64,000 nt of DNA from Thermosynechococcus sp. NK55a (lineage in GTDB: Bacteria > Cyanobacteriota > Cyanobacteriia > Thermosynechococcales > Thermosynechococcaceae). Made by a program: the position numbers and the translations under genes. Location: the NCBI RefSeq assembly GCF_000505665.1, contig NC_023033.1, positions 1,640,313 through 1,704,312 of the forward strand, written 5' to 3'. Under the pieces are notes generated by a model. The model worked only from the letters and a program-made list of their open reading frames with translations. It ran no database searches and was not told the origin of the DNA. Positions 18,464 through 27,032 of this stretch are shown in pieces (the first letter of the stretch is position 1; each line of letters starts with the position of its first letter).

Positions 18464-18791
18464 TGGGGGCGGAGGGACTTGAACCCTCACGACTTGTTTA
18501 AGGTCAACGGATTTTCATCCTCCTGCCGCTTTCGCGACCACCCCTTGGGTGTTGAGGATTGGACTCTCCCTTTACCCGCGTAGAGGATCTACGGTAGGGT
18601 AGCTCCCGTCGAGTCTCTGCACCTTCCGTTTCCGTGGGTATGCTCCTGGGAAACGGCTTGGCTCAGGATTGCCATATTTGCCCTGGGGACAAACGTAGGT
18701 TTCCCTGAATTTGAGAGCATTCACTTAATAGATTTCTCTACTAAGGCTCAATTGCTTAAGTCCGCAGCGTCTACCATTCCGCCACGCCCCC
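18464..18791 (-). tRNA. trnL-UAA: tRNA-Leu(UAA), interrupted by a group I intron
   Basis: On the minus strand the 5' exon spans 18791-18758 (34 nt) and the 3' exon 18515-18464 (52 nt), giving an 86-nt type II tRNA with a long variable arm. Acceptor strands GGGGGCG and CGCCCCC pair, with A as discriminator. CCA is encoded next to it at 18461-18463. The T-arm reads GGTTCAAGTCC. The anticodon UAA forms only after splicing: U ends exon 1 and AA begins exon 2. This interrupted arrangement is the classic one for cyanobacteria and plastids. Confidence 0.96.
18516..18757 (-). ncRNA. Group I self-splicing intron in tRNA-Leu(UAA)
   Basis: A 242-nt intron inserted after U34 of the anticodon. Conserved core elements match cyanobacterial trnL introns: AATTGAGCCTTA near the 5' end (P and Q region), CTCAGGGAAACCT, AATCCTGAGCCAAGCC, and GTGCAGAGACTCGACGGGAG of the R/P7 region, then AGAGTCCAAT (S). 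The intron ends in G (18516 complement) and the 5' exon ends in U, as required. No ORF is encoded. Confidence 0.94.
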
Positions 18792-18836
18792 TTAAGTACC
18801 GCTACTATACCACCTTGGCTTTGGGGGATGCAATTC

Positions 18837-19904
18837 CTACTGGCATTGGTAATAAGCCCGCAAAGCCTCCAGAAGACCCTGGTTTTCGCTGTCACGGCGC
18901 ACCGCTACCCGGAAGTAAGAGGCGCCCAATTCGGGAAAGCTGCAACAATCGCGAATCAAGATGCGATGTTGCTGCAGGAGGTAGGTTTGCAGGGGCAAAA
19001 TGGAGCCGGTTGCTTGAATGAGTAAAAAGTTTGCCTTGCTCTTGGTCACCACCTTTAGTTTGGGCAAAGCGTTCAGCGCAGCGGCAAAGGCATGGCGTGT
19101 GGGTGGCAGCCACTGCCATGTGTGCTCCTGAAAGGGGCGATCCCCTAAAGCCGTAACGCCAGCGATGATGGCCAGACTATTCACACTCCAGGGATCTCGC
19201 CATGCTCGCCAGCGCTGCCAACGTTCGGGCGAGGAGAGGGCATACCCTAGACGCAGACCCGCTAGACCATAGAACTTTGTCAGCGATCGCAGAACAATTA
19301 AATTGGGGTACTCAGGCACAGCCGCTATTAGAGACTCGTTTGCCGGCGGCGGCAAAAAGTCCATAAAGGCCTCATCCACCACCACTAAGGCACCTGTCTC
19401 TAACAGGGGTTGGAGATGATTCCGCGACCAGAGATGCCCACTGGGGTTATGGGGGTTGTTGACAATGATGGCATCTCTCTGTGTCAGTTCTGGTAGGACC
19501 TCTGAGAAATTGTTTTGTACCTGTGGCAAAGGAAGGGGAACCAGTGTGCTGTCAAAGGCTGCCACTGCCCGCCGATAGTCGGCAAAGGCAGGAACAACGA
19601 CAAAGACGCGCTGCCGCTGCCCACATTCACGCCCCACCCATGTCAACAACTCTGCTGCACCATTGCCCACCAAAAAATAATCCTTTGGCAGCCGATGAAG
19701 AGTAGTCAGCGCCGCTACCAAGGGACGGCAATCGGGATCGGGATAGTCGCGAATTGTGGCAAGAGACGCCTGCAGGGCAGCAATCACTGACTTTGGAGGA
19801 CCCCAAGGGTTGAGACTAGCAGAGAAGTCCAAAATCTCATTGGGGGCACACCTAGCGATCGCTGCCGCCCAAGCTAAATTGCCACCGTGGCGCGGGGGAT
19901 GCAA
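18837..19904 (-). CDS. cobD: PLP aminotransferase-fold protein, CobD/CobC-like threonine-phosphate decarboxylase
   Basis: A 355-residue fold type I PLP enzyme. The start region HGGNLAWAAAIARCAPNEILDFSASLNPWGPP and YPDPDCRPL are typical of CobD, which makes aminopropanol phosphate for the cobalamin loop. NNPHNPSG, VVDEAFMDF and the Schiff-base Lys in LRSLTKFYGLAGLRLGY follow. Histidinol-phosphate aminotransferase is the alternative; the N-terminal signature favours CobD. No ATG fits: the family start is near a TTG at 19904, which lies one base after the HU stop. Extending upstream would overlap all of HU in another frame. A cobT-type gene lies at 59285-60373. Confidence 0.82.
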   Translation of the reverse strand: MHPPRHGGNLAWAAAIARCAPNEILDFSASLNPWGPPKSVIAALQASLATIRDYPDPDCRPLVAALTTLHRLPKDYFLVGNGAAELLTWVGRECGQRQRVFVVVPAFADYRRAVAAFDSTLVPLPLPQVQNNFSEVLPELTQRDAIIVNNPHNPSGHLWSRNHLQPLLETGALVVVDEAFMDFLPPPANESLIAAVPEYPNLIVLRSLTKFYGLAGLRLGYALSSPERWQRWRAWRDPWSVNSLAIIAGVTALGDRPFQEHTWQWLPPTRHAFAAALNALPKLKVVTKSKANFLLIQATGSILPLQTYLLQQHRILIRDCCSFPELGASYFRVAVRRDSENQGLLEALRAYYQCQ

Positions 19905-19905
19905 A

Positions 19906-20232
19906 CTATTTTTTCTTGCCCTTGGCCGCTGGTTCCGCAGCCGCAGGAGGTGCAACTTTTTCTTTGAAGAGTTTCCCTGCTGAAAAGGCGGGCACGGTAG
20001 TTGCTGGGATTTGCATTTTTTCCTTGGTTTTGGGGTTGCGCCCTTCACGGGCTTTGCGCTCCCGAGGTTCAAAGGCACCAAAGCCCACCAGTGTTACTTT
20101 TTCTCCCTTGGCCACAGCCTCCATGATTTCCTCCACGGTGGCAGAGATAATAGCCTCAACTTGCTTTTTGGTGACGTTGTTGGCGCTATGGGCACGATTA
20201 AACACAGCATCCACGAGCTCAGCTTTATTCAT
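19906..20232 (-). CDS. hup: DNA-binding protein HU
   Basis: A 108-residue nucleoid protein. MNKAELVDAVF begins the helical dimerisation domain, GEKVTLVGFGAFEPRERKAREGRNPKT is the HU signature leading into the beta arm, and IPATTVPAFSAGKLFKEKV closes the core. A Lys/Ala-rich tail (PPAAAEPAAKGKKK) extends beyond the usual 90 residues. GGAG lies upstream of the ATG at 20232. The stop is one base from the proposed TTG start of the CobD-like gene. Confidence 0.96.
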   Translation of the reverse strand: MNKAELVDAVFNRAHSANNVTKKQVEAIISATVEEIMEAVAKGEKVTLVGFGAFEPRERKAREGRNPKTKEKMQIPATTVPAFSAGKLFKEKVAPPAAAEPAAKGKKK

Positions 20233-20641
20233 GGGGATAACTCCACAGAAACATTAAAGATTGTTTAATTAGAAGATAATGGGTAAAAGGCACGAAACCC
20301 TTGCCCCTGCTTGCTTTCAAGCCTCATTCTAGAATAGCCAGACCTCAAGTGTAACCCTGAAACCTTTAAGATAGGTGCTTTTCCAGTACTTTTATCCATC
20401 AGAAATCCCTCAAACCCTTGATTTATCAGTCCTTTAGCAGGTTTCCCCTACCTTTGAGACGGGTTTTAGGTCAGTGACAGTTGTTAGAAAAATTAACAAA
20501 TTGCAGCAACCTGAGATTTGAACATGGCTCCCACAGCACAAAAAAGCCCCCTGAAGGGGGGATGGAAAATTCACAAATTTGATGATTGGATTCAGAAGAG
20601 TTGATCAAGGTTGATCGCGAAGAGGATGCCTGATTGACCGC
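20233..20641. other. Spacer between pgk end and HU start
   Basis: About 400 bases with no gene I can support. It holds the HU promoter region on the minus strand and the pgk terminator at 20540-20561. The stretch 20340-20520 is T/C-rich with runs such as TCCCTCAAACCCTTGATTT and shows no clear structure. Confidence 0.5.
20540..20561 (-). terminator. Rho-independent terminator of pgk
   Basis: Read on the minus strand, CCCCC-TTCAG-GGGG-C forms a GC-rich stem followed by TTTTTT. It lies about 80 bases beyond the pgk stop and points the right way for that gene. Confidence 0.75.
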
Positions 20642-21844
20642 CTAGGCATCATCAAGGGCAGCAATACCCGGCAGTTCTTTGCCTTCGAGGAGTTCGAGGC
20701 TTGCCCCGCCACCGGTGGAAATGTGGCTCATGCGATCGGCCAGGCCAACTTTTTCCACAGCAGCCACAGAATCGCCGCCGCCGATAATTGTGGAGACCCC
20801 CTGACTGGTGAGCTCAGCCAAACAGCGGGCGATCGCCTCTGTCCCCTTGGCAAATTGATCAAACTCAAACACCCCCATTGGGCCATTCCAGATCACTGTT
20901 TTGCAATCTTGGAGTGCCTCTTGGAAGCGCTTGACGGAAGCAGGCCCAATATCTAGCCCCATCCAGTTGTCAGGAATCGCTGCGATACTGACCACTTGGC
21001 TATGAGCATCGTTGGCAAAGTTATCCGCCACCACTACATCTGTTGGCAAGAGCAACTCCACCCCTTTTTCTTGGGCCTTGGCTTCCAGGTGCTTGGCTAG
21101 CTCCAACTTGTCTTCTTCCACCAGAGACTTGCCAACATTGAGCCCCCGCGCTTTGTAGAAGGTGAAGATCATACCGCCGCCAATGAGCAATTTATCCACT
21201 TTTTCTAAAAGGGCTTCAATGACACCAATCTTAGAAGAAACTTTCGATCCCCCCACAATAGCCGCCAGGGGACGGCGGGGATGTTCGATGGCATTTTGCA
21301 GATATTCCAATTCTTTCTCCATCAAAAAGCCCGCCACGCAAGGACTGAGGTACTGAGTCACCCCAGCGGTTGAAGCATGGGCGCGGTGCGCAGTGCCAAA
21401 GGCATCGTTGACATAGACTTCGGCACAGGCGGCCAGTTGCTTGGCAAATTCGGGATCATTTTTTTCTTCCCCCGGATGGAAGCGCACATTCTCCAGCAGG
21501 CAGACATCACCATTAGCCATGGCTTGGGTGTGGGCAACCACGGCATCCCCAATGCAGTCATCGAGCTTGGCCACGGGTTTGTGGAGCAGTTCCGAGAGCC
21601 GCTGGGCCACAGGGGTGAGGCGCAACTTCTCATCCACGCCCTTAGGACGGCCAAAGTGGCTGACCAGAATGACTTTTGCACCTTTGCTGATCAGGTCTTG
21701 AATGGTGGGCAGGGCTGCACGGATACGAGTATCATCAGTAATGACCCCGTTTTCGTCGACGGGGACGTTAAAATCCACCCGCACGAGGACACGCTTTCCT
21801 TCTAAGTCGGCGGCGGATAACTGCGCTACGGATTTTTTAGACAC
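20642..21844 (-). CDS. pgk: Phosphoglycerate kinase
   Basis: Converts 3-phosphoglycerate and ATP to 1,3-bisphosphoglycerate in the Calvin cycle, and the reverse in glycolysis. 400 residues. [10 protein letters not shown] lies near the N-terminus, [10 protein letters not shown] follows, and C-terminal segments are [21 protein letters not shown] and [11 protein letters not shown] with the nucleotide-binding glycines. The GTG at 21844 is chosen because the family start ([19 protein letters not shown]) follows it and GGAGG lies 8 bases upstream; the open frame continues far upstream without similarity. It is divergent from the universal stress gene. Confidence 0.97.
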   Translation of the reverse strand: MSKKSVAQLSAADLEGKRVLVRVDFNVPVDENGVITDDTRIRAALPTIQDLISKGAKVILVSHFGRPKGVDEKLRLTPVAQRLSELLHKPVAKLDDCIGDAVVAHTQAMANGDVCLLENVRFHPGEEKNDPEFAKQLAACAEVYVNDAFGTAHRAHASTAGVTQYLSPCVAGFLMEKELEYLQNAIEHPRRPLAAIVGGSKVSSKIGVIEALLEKVDKLLIGGGMIFTFYKARGLNVGKSLVEEDKLELAKHLEAKAQEKGVELLLPTDVVVADNFANDAHSQVVSIAAIPDNWMGLDIGPASVKRFQEALQDCKTVIWNGPMGVFEFDQFAKGTEAIARCLAELTSQGVSTIIGGGDSVAAVEKVGLADRMSHISTGGGASLELLEGKELPGIAALDDA

Positions 21845-21992
21845 GCTAGAGCCTCCTAAATGCGTTAAAAGATAGATGATAGTACTAGGGGCATAACAAT
21901 CCCGGCTAGCGATGGAGTGATGCGCTACAAATCCCTCACCTGATTCTACCCAAGGGCGTACCCTTCCACTTGACTCCCATGAGGTGAACTCT

Positions 21993-22382
21993 ATGTTCAA
22001 AACCATTCTTTTTCCCATTGACCGTAGCCGTGACACCCAAGAAGCCATGCCCACGGTGGTTGAGATGGTGAAACTGTTCCAGAGCCAGTTGTTTCTGCTG
22101 TCGGTGGAGGAAAGCCCAGAACCCGATCCAGAGCTAGAGGCAGCGATCGCTGAGTTTTTGAATCGAGTGAAGGAAGCCTTTGCCCAGCAGGCGATTGTGG
22201 CGGAAACCTTGCTACGGCGCGGCAAACCTGCCTTTGTTATCTGTGATGTGGCCGATGAGATCAATGCCAGCTTAATTATTATGGGCTGCCGAGGAACGGG
22301 GCTTACCCCAGAGGGGTTCCAAGAAAGTGTTAGCAACCGCGTGATTAATTTGGCGCCCTGTCCGGTCTTGGTCGTGCCCTAG
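21993..22382 (+). CDS. Universal stress protein (UspA family)
   Basis: A 129-residue single Usp domain. [19 protein letters not shown] is the first strand with the nucleotide-binding Asp. The family motif reads [32 protein letters not shown], where the G-x2-G-x9-G-S/N pattern of ATP-binding Usps is partly kept. ATG at 21993 has GAGG eight bases upstream; a GTG three codons earlier is less likely. Probably a small cytosolic stress-associated ATP- or AMP-binding protein. Confidence 0.88.
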   Translation: MFKTILFPIDRSRDTQEAMPTVVEMVKLFQSQLFLLSVEESPEPDPELEAAIAEFLNRVKEAFAQQAIVAETLLRRGKPAFVICDVADEINASLIIMGCRGTGLTPEGFQESVSNRVINLAPCPVLVVP

Positions 22383-22494
22383 GGTAACTGCATCTTGCGG
22401 AGCTTGAAGTTTCGTCACAAAGGGCCTAGCCCCTGGGGCGATCGCCGATGATCAAAGAAAGGAAACGTACCGTCTTGTCCTGTGGTTGATCTGC

Positions 22495-25053
22495 ATGCTG
22501 AATTCAACGGATGTGACGCCTACAGCTTCTGTCCCCGCTGCCGATCAACTGCAGGCCCTTGGGGTGTACATCACTATCCATGGCCATTTCTATCAGCCCC
22601 CCCGCGAAAACCCCTATCTCAATGCCATTGAACACCAACCCAGTGCCCAGCCATTTCACGATTGGAATGAGCGCATTTACTACGAGTGCTATCGCCCCAA
22701 TGCCTTTGCGCGGATTCTCAACGATCGCGGTGAGGTCATTGATATTGTCAATAACTTTGAATACCTAAGCTTTAATATTGGCCCAACGCTCTTTAGTTGG
22801 CTTGAGCGCTACGATCTCGAGGTCTATCAGCGCATTATTGAGGCCGATCGCCACAGTTGTCAGCGCTTCAATGGCCACGGCAACGCGATCGCCCAAGTCT
22901 ATAACCACATCATTTTGCCCTTGGCCAACTATCGGGATAAATTGACCCAGATTCGTTGGGGTAAGGCAGACTTTCGGCGGCGGTTTGGCCGCGAACCGGA
23001 GGGGATGTGGCTGGCAGAAACGGCCATTGATGATGAAACTGTAGCCGCACTGATTCAGGAGGGGATTCGCTTTACTGTTTTGGCGCCTTCCCAGGCTCAA
23101 CGCTGTCGGCCGATTCTCCCTGAGGGGGACGCCGAGTGGATCGAGGTCAGCGGCAGCCAAATTGATCCAACGCGTCCCTATCGCTGCTATTTACCGGGGG
23201 GCGATCGCCAGCGGGATTACCTAGACATCTTCTTCTACGATGGTCCCATTTCGCGGGATATAGGCTTTAGTGACCTGCTCACTAGCTCTCAATTTCTGGC
23301 GGGACGGTTGGGGCAGGCCGTGCGTGGCGATCGTCGCCCCAGTCAAATTATTGCCGTTGCCACCGACGGTGAGACCTTTGGCCATCACAAGTATGGCGGT
23401 GAAAAAGCCCTCGCCTATGCTTTTAAGGTGGAATTTCCACAGCGGGGTTGGCAGGTGACCAACTTTGCCTATTACCTCAGCCTCTTTCCCCCTACTTGGG
23501 AAGTGGAACTCAAACCAGTCACCGCTTGGAGTTGTGCCCATGGAGTGGATCGCTGGCAGGACAATTGTGGCTGCGGCGGTGGTGGCGAGTGGCATCAGCG
23601 GTGGCGACGCCCCTTGCGGGATGCCCTGAACTGGTTGCGGGATGAGCTCATTGATATTTATGAAACCCTGGGCAGTGATTTATTTCAGGAGGTTTGGGCT
23701 GCCCGTGATGCCTATATTGAGGTGATTGCCGATCGCTCCCCGGAGACCCTGCACCGCTTTTTGGCCCACCACCAACGTCGCCCCCTGAGTCAAAGGGAGC
23801 AAATGGATGCCCTGCGTCTGCTGGAGATGCAGCACCATGCCCTGCTGATGTTTACCAGTTGTGGTTGGTTCTTTGATGAACTCTCGCGGCCGGAGGGGGT
23901 GCAAATTCTCCGCTATGCGGCACGGGCAATCGAACTGGCAGGGGATGTCGCCGGTGTACAGTTGGAAACCGAGTTTATTGAGCGGCTGGCAGCGGCCCCC
24001 AGCAACGTACCGCAGTTTGGCGATGGGGCAAGGGTCTATCACCAGTTGGTAAAAACAGCTCAAATTAGCTTACAGCAGGTGGCTGCCCACTATGCCATCG
24101 GTTCCCTCTTTAACAGTTATTCCCGCCAACACCAACTCTACTGTTATGAGATTGAGCAGGGGGATTACCATCTCCAACGCATGGGTAGCCTGACGCTGGC
24201 GATCGGCCAAATTCAACTCACCTCGACGATTACAACCGAGTCACAACTGTTGATCTTTGCTGTCTTGCACCTGGGGGGCTGGGACTTCCACTGTGCCATT
24301 CAACCCTTCCAAGGGCGGCGCGAATATAGCCAGATCAAGACCCATCTCCTGCAAGCCTTCCAACAGGGCAGTGCGGCGCGGGTGGTGATGGCGATGACGG
24401 AACGCTTTGGGGGGGTGGCCTACAGCTTGGACAATCTCTTTGCTGAAGAACGACACCGCCTCATGGGGGTGCTGGCGCGGGAAACCCTGACCCGCTTGGA
24501 TCAGCTGTATACCCAAGTCTATCGCGATAACTACGGCATCCTCATGGGGTTTCAGCGGGATGGCCTGAGTGTGCCCCAAGAGTTGCAGGTGGCCGCGGCG
24601 GTGGCTTTGACCCATCGTGCCATTAGCCATTTGCGAAGTTTAGAGCAAGACCTCAGCGATCTGGGGGATTTGCCCTTGGCAGATCTGCAAAGCCATTTGG
24701 CAGAATTGGCGGCGATCGCCCGCGAGGCGCGGCTGTTGGGCTGTCGGCTGAGTCTGCAAGAGCAACAACGGCTCCTCGAGCAGAACATTACTACGGGATT
24801 ACGCTATCTGGCTCACCATTTGGAGAGTCATACCCTAGGACAATTGAGCCCCTTGCTGCAGGACTTGATCACAGTCGCGGATGCCTTGGGTTTGAACCTG
24901 AATCTGGATCGAGCGCAGGAGCAGCTTTATACCCTCATGGGTCAACTGCGGCAGAAGGGCAGGCACCTCAGTGAGGGCGATCGCCAGCACCTGCAAACCT
25001 TAGCCACCCGCCTTAAGGTTGATCCTCACCTATTGGCTTCCCTTGCTTCCTAG
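22495..25053 (+). CDS. Glycoside hydrolase family 57 protein with DUF3536 domain
   Basis: An 852-residue protein. GH57 features include YITIHGHFYQPPRENPY at the N-terminus, PEGMWLAETAIDDETV with the likely catalytic Glu, VATDGETFGHHK, and then SWSCAHG-like and DNCGCGGGGEWHQRWR segments. The C-terminal half (about residues 400-852) is DUF3536-like and helix-rich. GH57 enzymes act on alpha-glucans (amylase, branching or 4-alpha-glucanotransferase), so a role in glycogen metabolism is plausible but not shown. ATG at 22495 is chosen over a TTG three codons upstream; no clear ribosome-binding site. Confidence 0.88.
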   Translation: MLNSTDVTPTASVPAADQLQALGVYITIHGHFYQPPRENPYLNAIEHQPSAQPFHDWNERIYYECYRPNAFARILNDRGEVIDIVNNFEYLSFNIGPTLFSWLERYDLEVYQRIIEADRHSCQRFNGHGNAIAQVYNHIILPLANYRDKLTQIRWGKADFRRRFGREPEGMWLAETAIDDETVAALIQEGIRFTVLAPSQAQRCRPILPEGDAEWIEVSGSQIDPTRPYRCYLPGGDRQRDYLDIFFYDGPISRDIGFSDLLTSSQFLAGRLGQAVRGDRRPSQIIAVATDGETFGHHKYGGEKALAYAFKVEFPQRGWQVTNFAYYLSLFPPTWEVELKPVTAWSCAHGVDRWQDNCGCGGGGEWHQRWRRPLRDALNWLRDELIDIYETLGSDLFQEVWAARDAYIEVIADRSPETLHRFLAHHQRRPLSQREQMDALRLLEMQHHALLMFTSCGWFFDELSRPEGVQILRYAARAIELAGDVAGVQLETEFIERLAAAPSNVPQFGDGARVYHQLVKTAQISLQQVAAHYAIGSLFNSYSRQHQLYCYEIEQGDYHLQRMGSLTLAIGQIQLTSTITTESQLLIFAVLHLGGWDFHCAIQPFQGRREYSQIKTHLLQAFQQGSAARVVMAMTERFGGVAYSLDNLFAEERHRLMGVLARETLTRLDQLYTQVYRDNYGILMGFQRDGLSVPQELQVAAAVALTHRAISHLRSLEQDLSDLGDLPLADLQSHLAELAAIAREARLLGCRLSLQEQQRLLEQNITTGLRYLAHHLESHTLGQLSPLLQDLITVADALGLNLNLDRAQEQLYTLMGQLRQKGRHLSEGDRQHLQTLATRLKVDPHLLASLAS

Positions 25054-25300
25054 GAAAGCATCACCCCTCAGGCTAGAACCAATCCTGGGAGGAGATCTTC
25101 CCCAGAGAAGTGCCGCGGGGCGATCGCGACTTCAGGGAATCTTTGGGAGCGGTAGATTGCCACTGCCCCAGTTCTAGCAGGTTAGGAAAGTTGTCTCTGC
25201 CACGACCCAACCGATATCTCGTTTCGTTAAAATCAGCAAACTAGCCCCACAAGCCGGCCTAGGTAGGGGGAGTAGATAGAAAAAGTTGTGAGGAGTCGGT

Positions 25301-26044
25301 ATGTCGTCAACGTCGCCAGAAATGGCTGAGGCTTTGGTTGCTTCATCTCCTGTTGCTGAGCGGGGGCTGATTCCACGGGTATTGCGACCGGCACTGCAGT
25401 GGTGGTTATCCTCACAGCTAGAGCAGGCAACCGGACTGGAAATTGAGATTCAAGGGGGCGATCGCCAGCTATTGCGGGGGTACTTACCGCACGTGCGCAT
25501 TGCCGCAGCAACAGCCAGTTATCGCGGGATTCAATTGCGCCAAGCGGCAGTCCAAGCAGAACAGATTCAGATTAATCTAGGGCAGGTGTTGCGGGGCCAA
25601 CCCCTAAAACTATTGGCACCCGTGCCGCTGCGGGGCGAACTGGTTCTCAGCCAAGCCGATCTGAACGCCTCCTTGCGGGCCCCCCTCCTGCAATCCGGCC
25701 TACGGGAACTACTGAAGTTGCTCCATCAGCGGGGCTTGGGCAAGCCGGGAGTGGATCTCCAAGAGTGGCAACTGCTGCATACACAGGGAGAATTGGGGAC
25801 TGGCTGCCTCAAACTGAGGTTCTCGATGGTGAATGCCCAAGGAGAGCAGGGGGATTGGCATCTCATGACCCATGTGCGCTTGCAGGATGAACGGACGCTC
25901 TGCTTAGAAAAGGTGCACTGGCAAGGGGAACGTGAGATTCACCCCACGGTGACCATTGATTTGGGTGATGGGGTCGCTATTCAAGAGTTGCGGCTAGAAG
26001 CGGCTGCCCTCAGGGTACAGGGAATGGTTTGCATTTATCCCTAG
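25301..26044 (+). CDS. DUF2993 (LmeA-like) lipid-binding-type protein
   Basis: A 247-residue protein. Start ATG has GAGGAG upstream. The middle shows the DUF2993 layout: LSSQLEQATGLEIEIQGGDRQLLRG, alternating strands with VQAEQIQINLGQVL, and ADLNASLRAPLLQSGLRELL. LmeA-type members bind phospholipid, but most cyanobacterial DUF2993 proteins are uncharacterised. There is no obvious signal peptide, which is unusual for a mycobacterial-type LmeA. The last 51 bases overlap the convergent trpF gene. The 250-base spacer upstream has no gene. Confidence 0.8.
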   Translation: MSSTSPEMAEALVASSPVAERGLIPRVLRPALQWWLSSQLEQATGLEIEIQGGDRQLLRGYLPHVRIAAATASYRGIQLRQAAVQAEQIQINLGQVLRGQPLKLLAPVPLRGELVLSQADLNASLRAPLLQSGLRELLKLLHQRGLGKPGVDLQEWQLLHTQGELGTGCLKLRFSMVNAQGEQGDWHLMTHVRLQDERTLCLEKVHWQGEREIHPTVTIDLGDGVAIQELRLEAAALRVQGMVCIYP

Positions 26045-26686
26045 GTTGCTCAGCAACGCTGCCACGCGCCCTAAATCCTTGACCCCCGGCCGACTTTCCA
26101 CCCCACTGGCAAGGTCAATTCCTTGGGGCTGGGTTTGAGCGATCGCCTGACGGCAATTTTCGGGTGTAATGCCCCCCGCCAGCCACCAAGGGCAAGGAAT
26201 GTGTAACTCTTTAAGTAGCGTCCAGTCAAAGGGTTGACCCGTGCCCCCCAACTGCTGTGGATGGTAAGCATCCAAGAGAATGCGATCTACAATCGGGGTG
26301 TAGGCGGCAATCTCGGTGAGGGTGGCCGCCGATCGCACCCGCAGGGCTTTGATGAGCACGATATGAGGGAAGGTCTGGCGCACCGATTGGCAAAATTCAG
26401 GCGATTCACTGCCATGGAGCTGTAGCGCTTGTACCCCTGTGGTTGTGACTAAATTGGCTAATGCCTCGAAATCAAGATTGGCGACAACAGCTACCGTCAG
26501 CACGGAAGGGGGCAACTGCCGACAAATGTCTGCAATGGTTGGGGGGCTGACGTAGCGGGGCGAATGGGGGACACTAATGAAGCCAAGGGCACTGACACCC
26601 ATTTGGGCGATCGCGATCGCCTGCTCGGGCAGGGTCAAACCACAAATTTTGACGGCAATTTTTACAGGGGTGGTTGCGTTAAGCAT
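25994..26686 (-). CDS. trpF: Phosphoribosylanthranilate isomerase
   Basis: Third step of tryptophan synthesis, an Amadori rearrangement of PRA to CdRP. A 230-residue TIM-barrel. The catalytic Cys is in VKICGLT, the general acid Asp in RILLDAYHPQQLGGTG, and the C-terminal phosphate-binding region is GIDLASGVESRPGVKD. ATG at 26686 is preferred over a TTG three codons upstream. The last 51 bases are antisense to the end of the DUF2993 gene. Confidence 0.95.
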   Translation of the reverse strand: MLNATTPVKIAVKICGLTLPEQAIAIAQMGVSALGFISVPHSPRYVSPPTIADICRQLPPSVLTVAVVANLDFEALANLVTTTGVQALQLHGSESPEFCQSVRQTFPHIVLIKALRVRSAATLTEIAAYTPIVDRILLDAYHPQQLGGTGQPFDWTLLKELHIPCPWWLAGGITPENCRQAIAQTQPQGIDLASGVESRPGVKDLGRVAALLSNLGINANHSLYPEGSRF

Positions 26687-26742
26687 TTGTAACAAGATGC
26701 ACTATTTTGTAAAGAACTGGCGGGGGCAATCCGGTGGTTCCG

Positions 26743-26748
26743 TATAAT
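26743..26748 (+). promoter_or_regulatory. -10 element (TATAAT) upstream of psaK
   Basis: A consensus TATAAT lies 33 bases upstream of the psaK ATG. No good -35 hexamer sits at 17 bases (GC-rich there), so an activator or an extended element may be used. A strong AGGAGG (26771-26776) follows before the start codon. Confidence 0.55.
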
Positions 26749-26780
26749 TCATGGGCAATTGTACCCATTTAGGAGGAACC

Positions 26781-27032
26781 ATGGTGTTAGCCACGCTCCC
26801 CGATACCACTTGGACGCCCTCTGTGGGGCTGGTGGTGATCCTCTGCAACCTGTTTGCGATCGCTATTGGCCGCTATGCCATTCAATCGCGGGGAAAAGGC
26901 CCCGGCTTACCCATTGCCTTGCCTGCCCTCTTTGAAGGCTTTGGTCTGCCAGAATTGCTGGCCACCACCAGCTTTGGTCACCTTTTGGCGGCTGGTGTTG
27001 TCAGTGGCCTACAGTACTCCGGCGCCCTCTAG
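26781..27032 (+). CDS. psaK: Photosystem I subunit PsaK
   Basis: An 83-residue two-helix membrane subunit at the edge of photosystem I. Helix 1 is SVGLVVILCNLFAIAIGRYAI, followed by a charged loop (QSRGKGPG), and helix 2 contains TSFGHLLAAGVVSGL, ending LQYSGAL. Length and both helices fit PsaK. The ATG at 26781 follows AGGAGG by 4 bases. The last 24 bases overlap the convergent beta-lactamase-like gene. Confidence 0.95.
   Translation: MVLATLPDTTWTPSVGLVVILCNLFAIAIGRYAIQSRGKGPGLPIALPALFEGFGLPELLATTSFGHLLAAGVVSGLQYSGAL

Noticed and set aside
18389-18583. A plus-strand frame with RRDLNPHDLF over the tRNA-Leu
   Set aside because: This is a translation of the tRNA 3' half; such frames are common annotation artefacts.
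25054-25300. Possible small RNA in the spacer before the DUF2993 gene
   Set aside because: An imperfect palindrome (GGGAGGAGATCTTCCCC) is seen, but there is no T-run or promoter and no match to SRP, 6S, tmRNA or RNase P cores.
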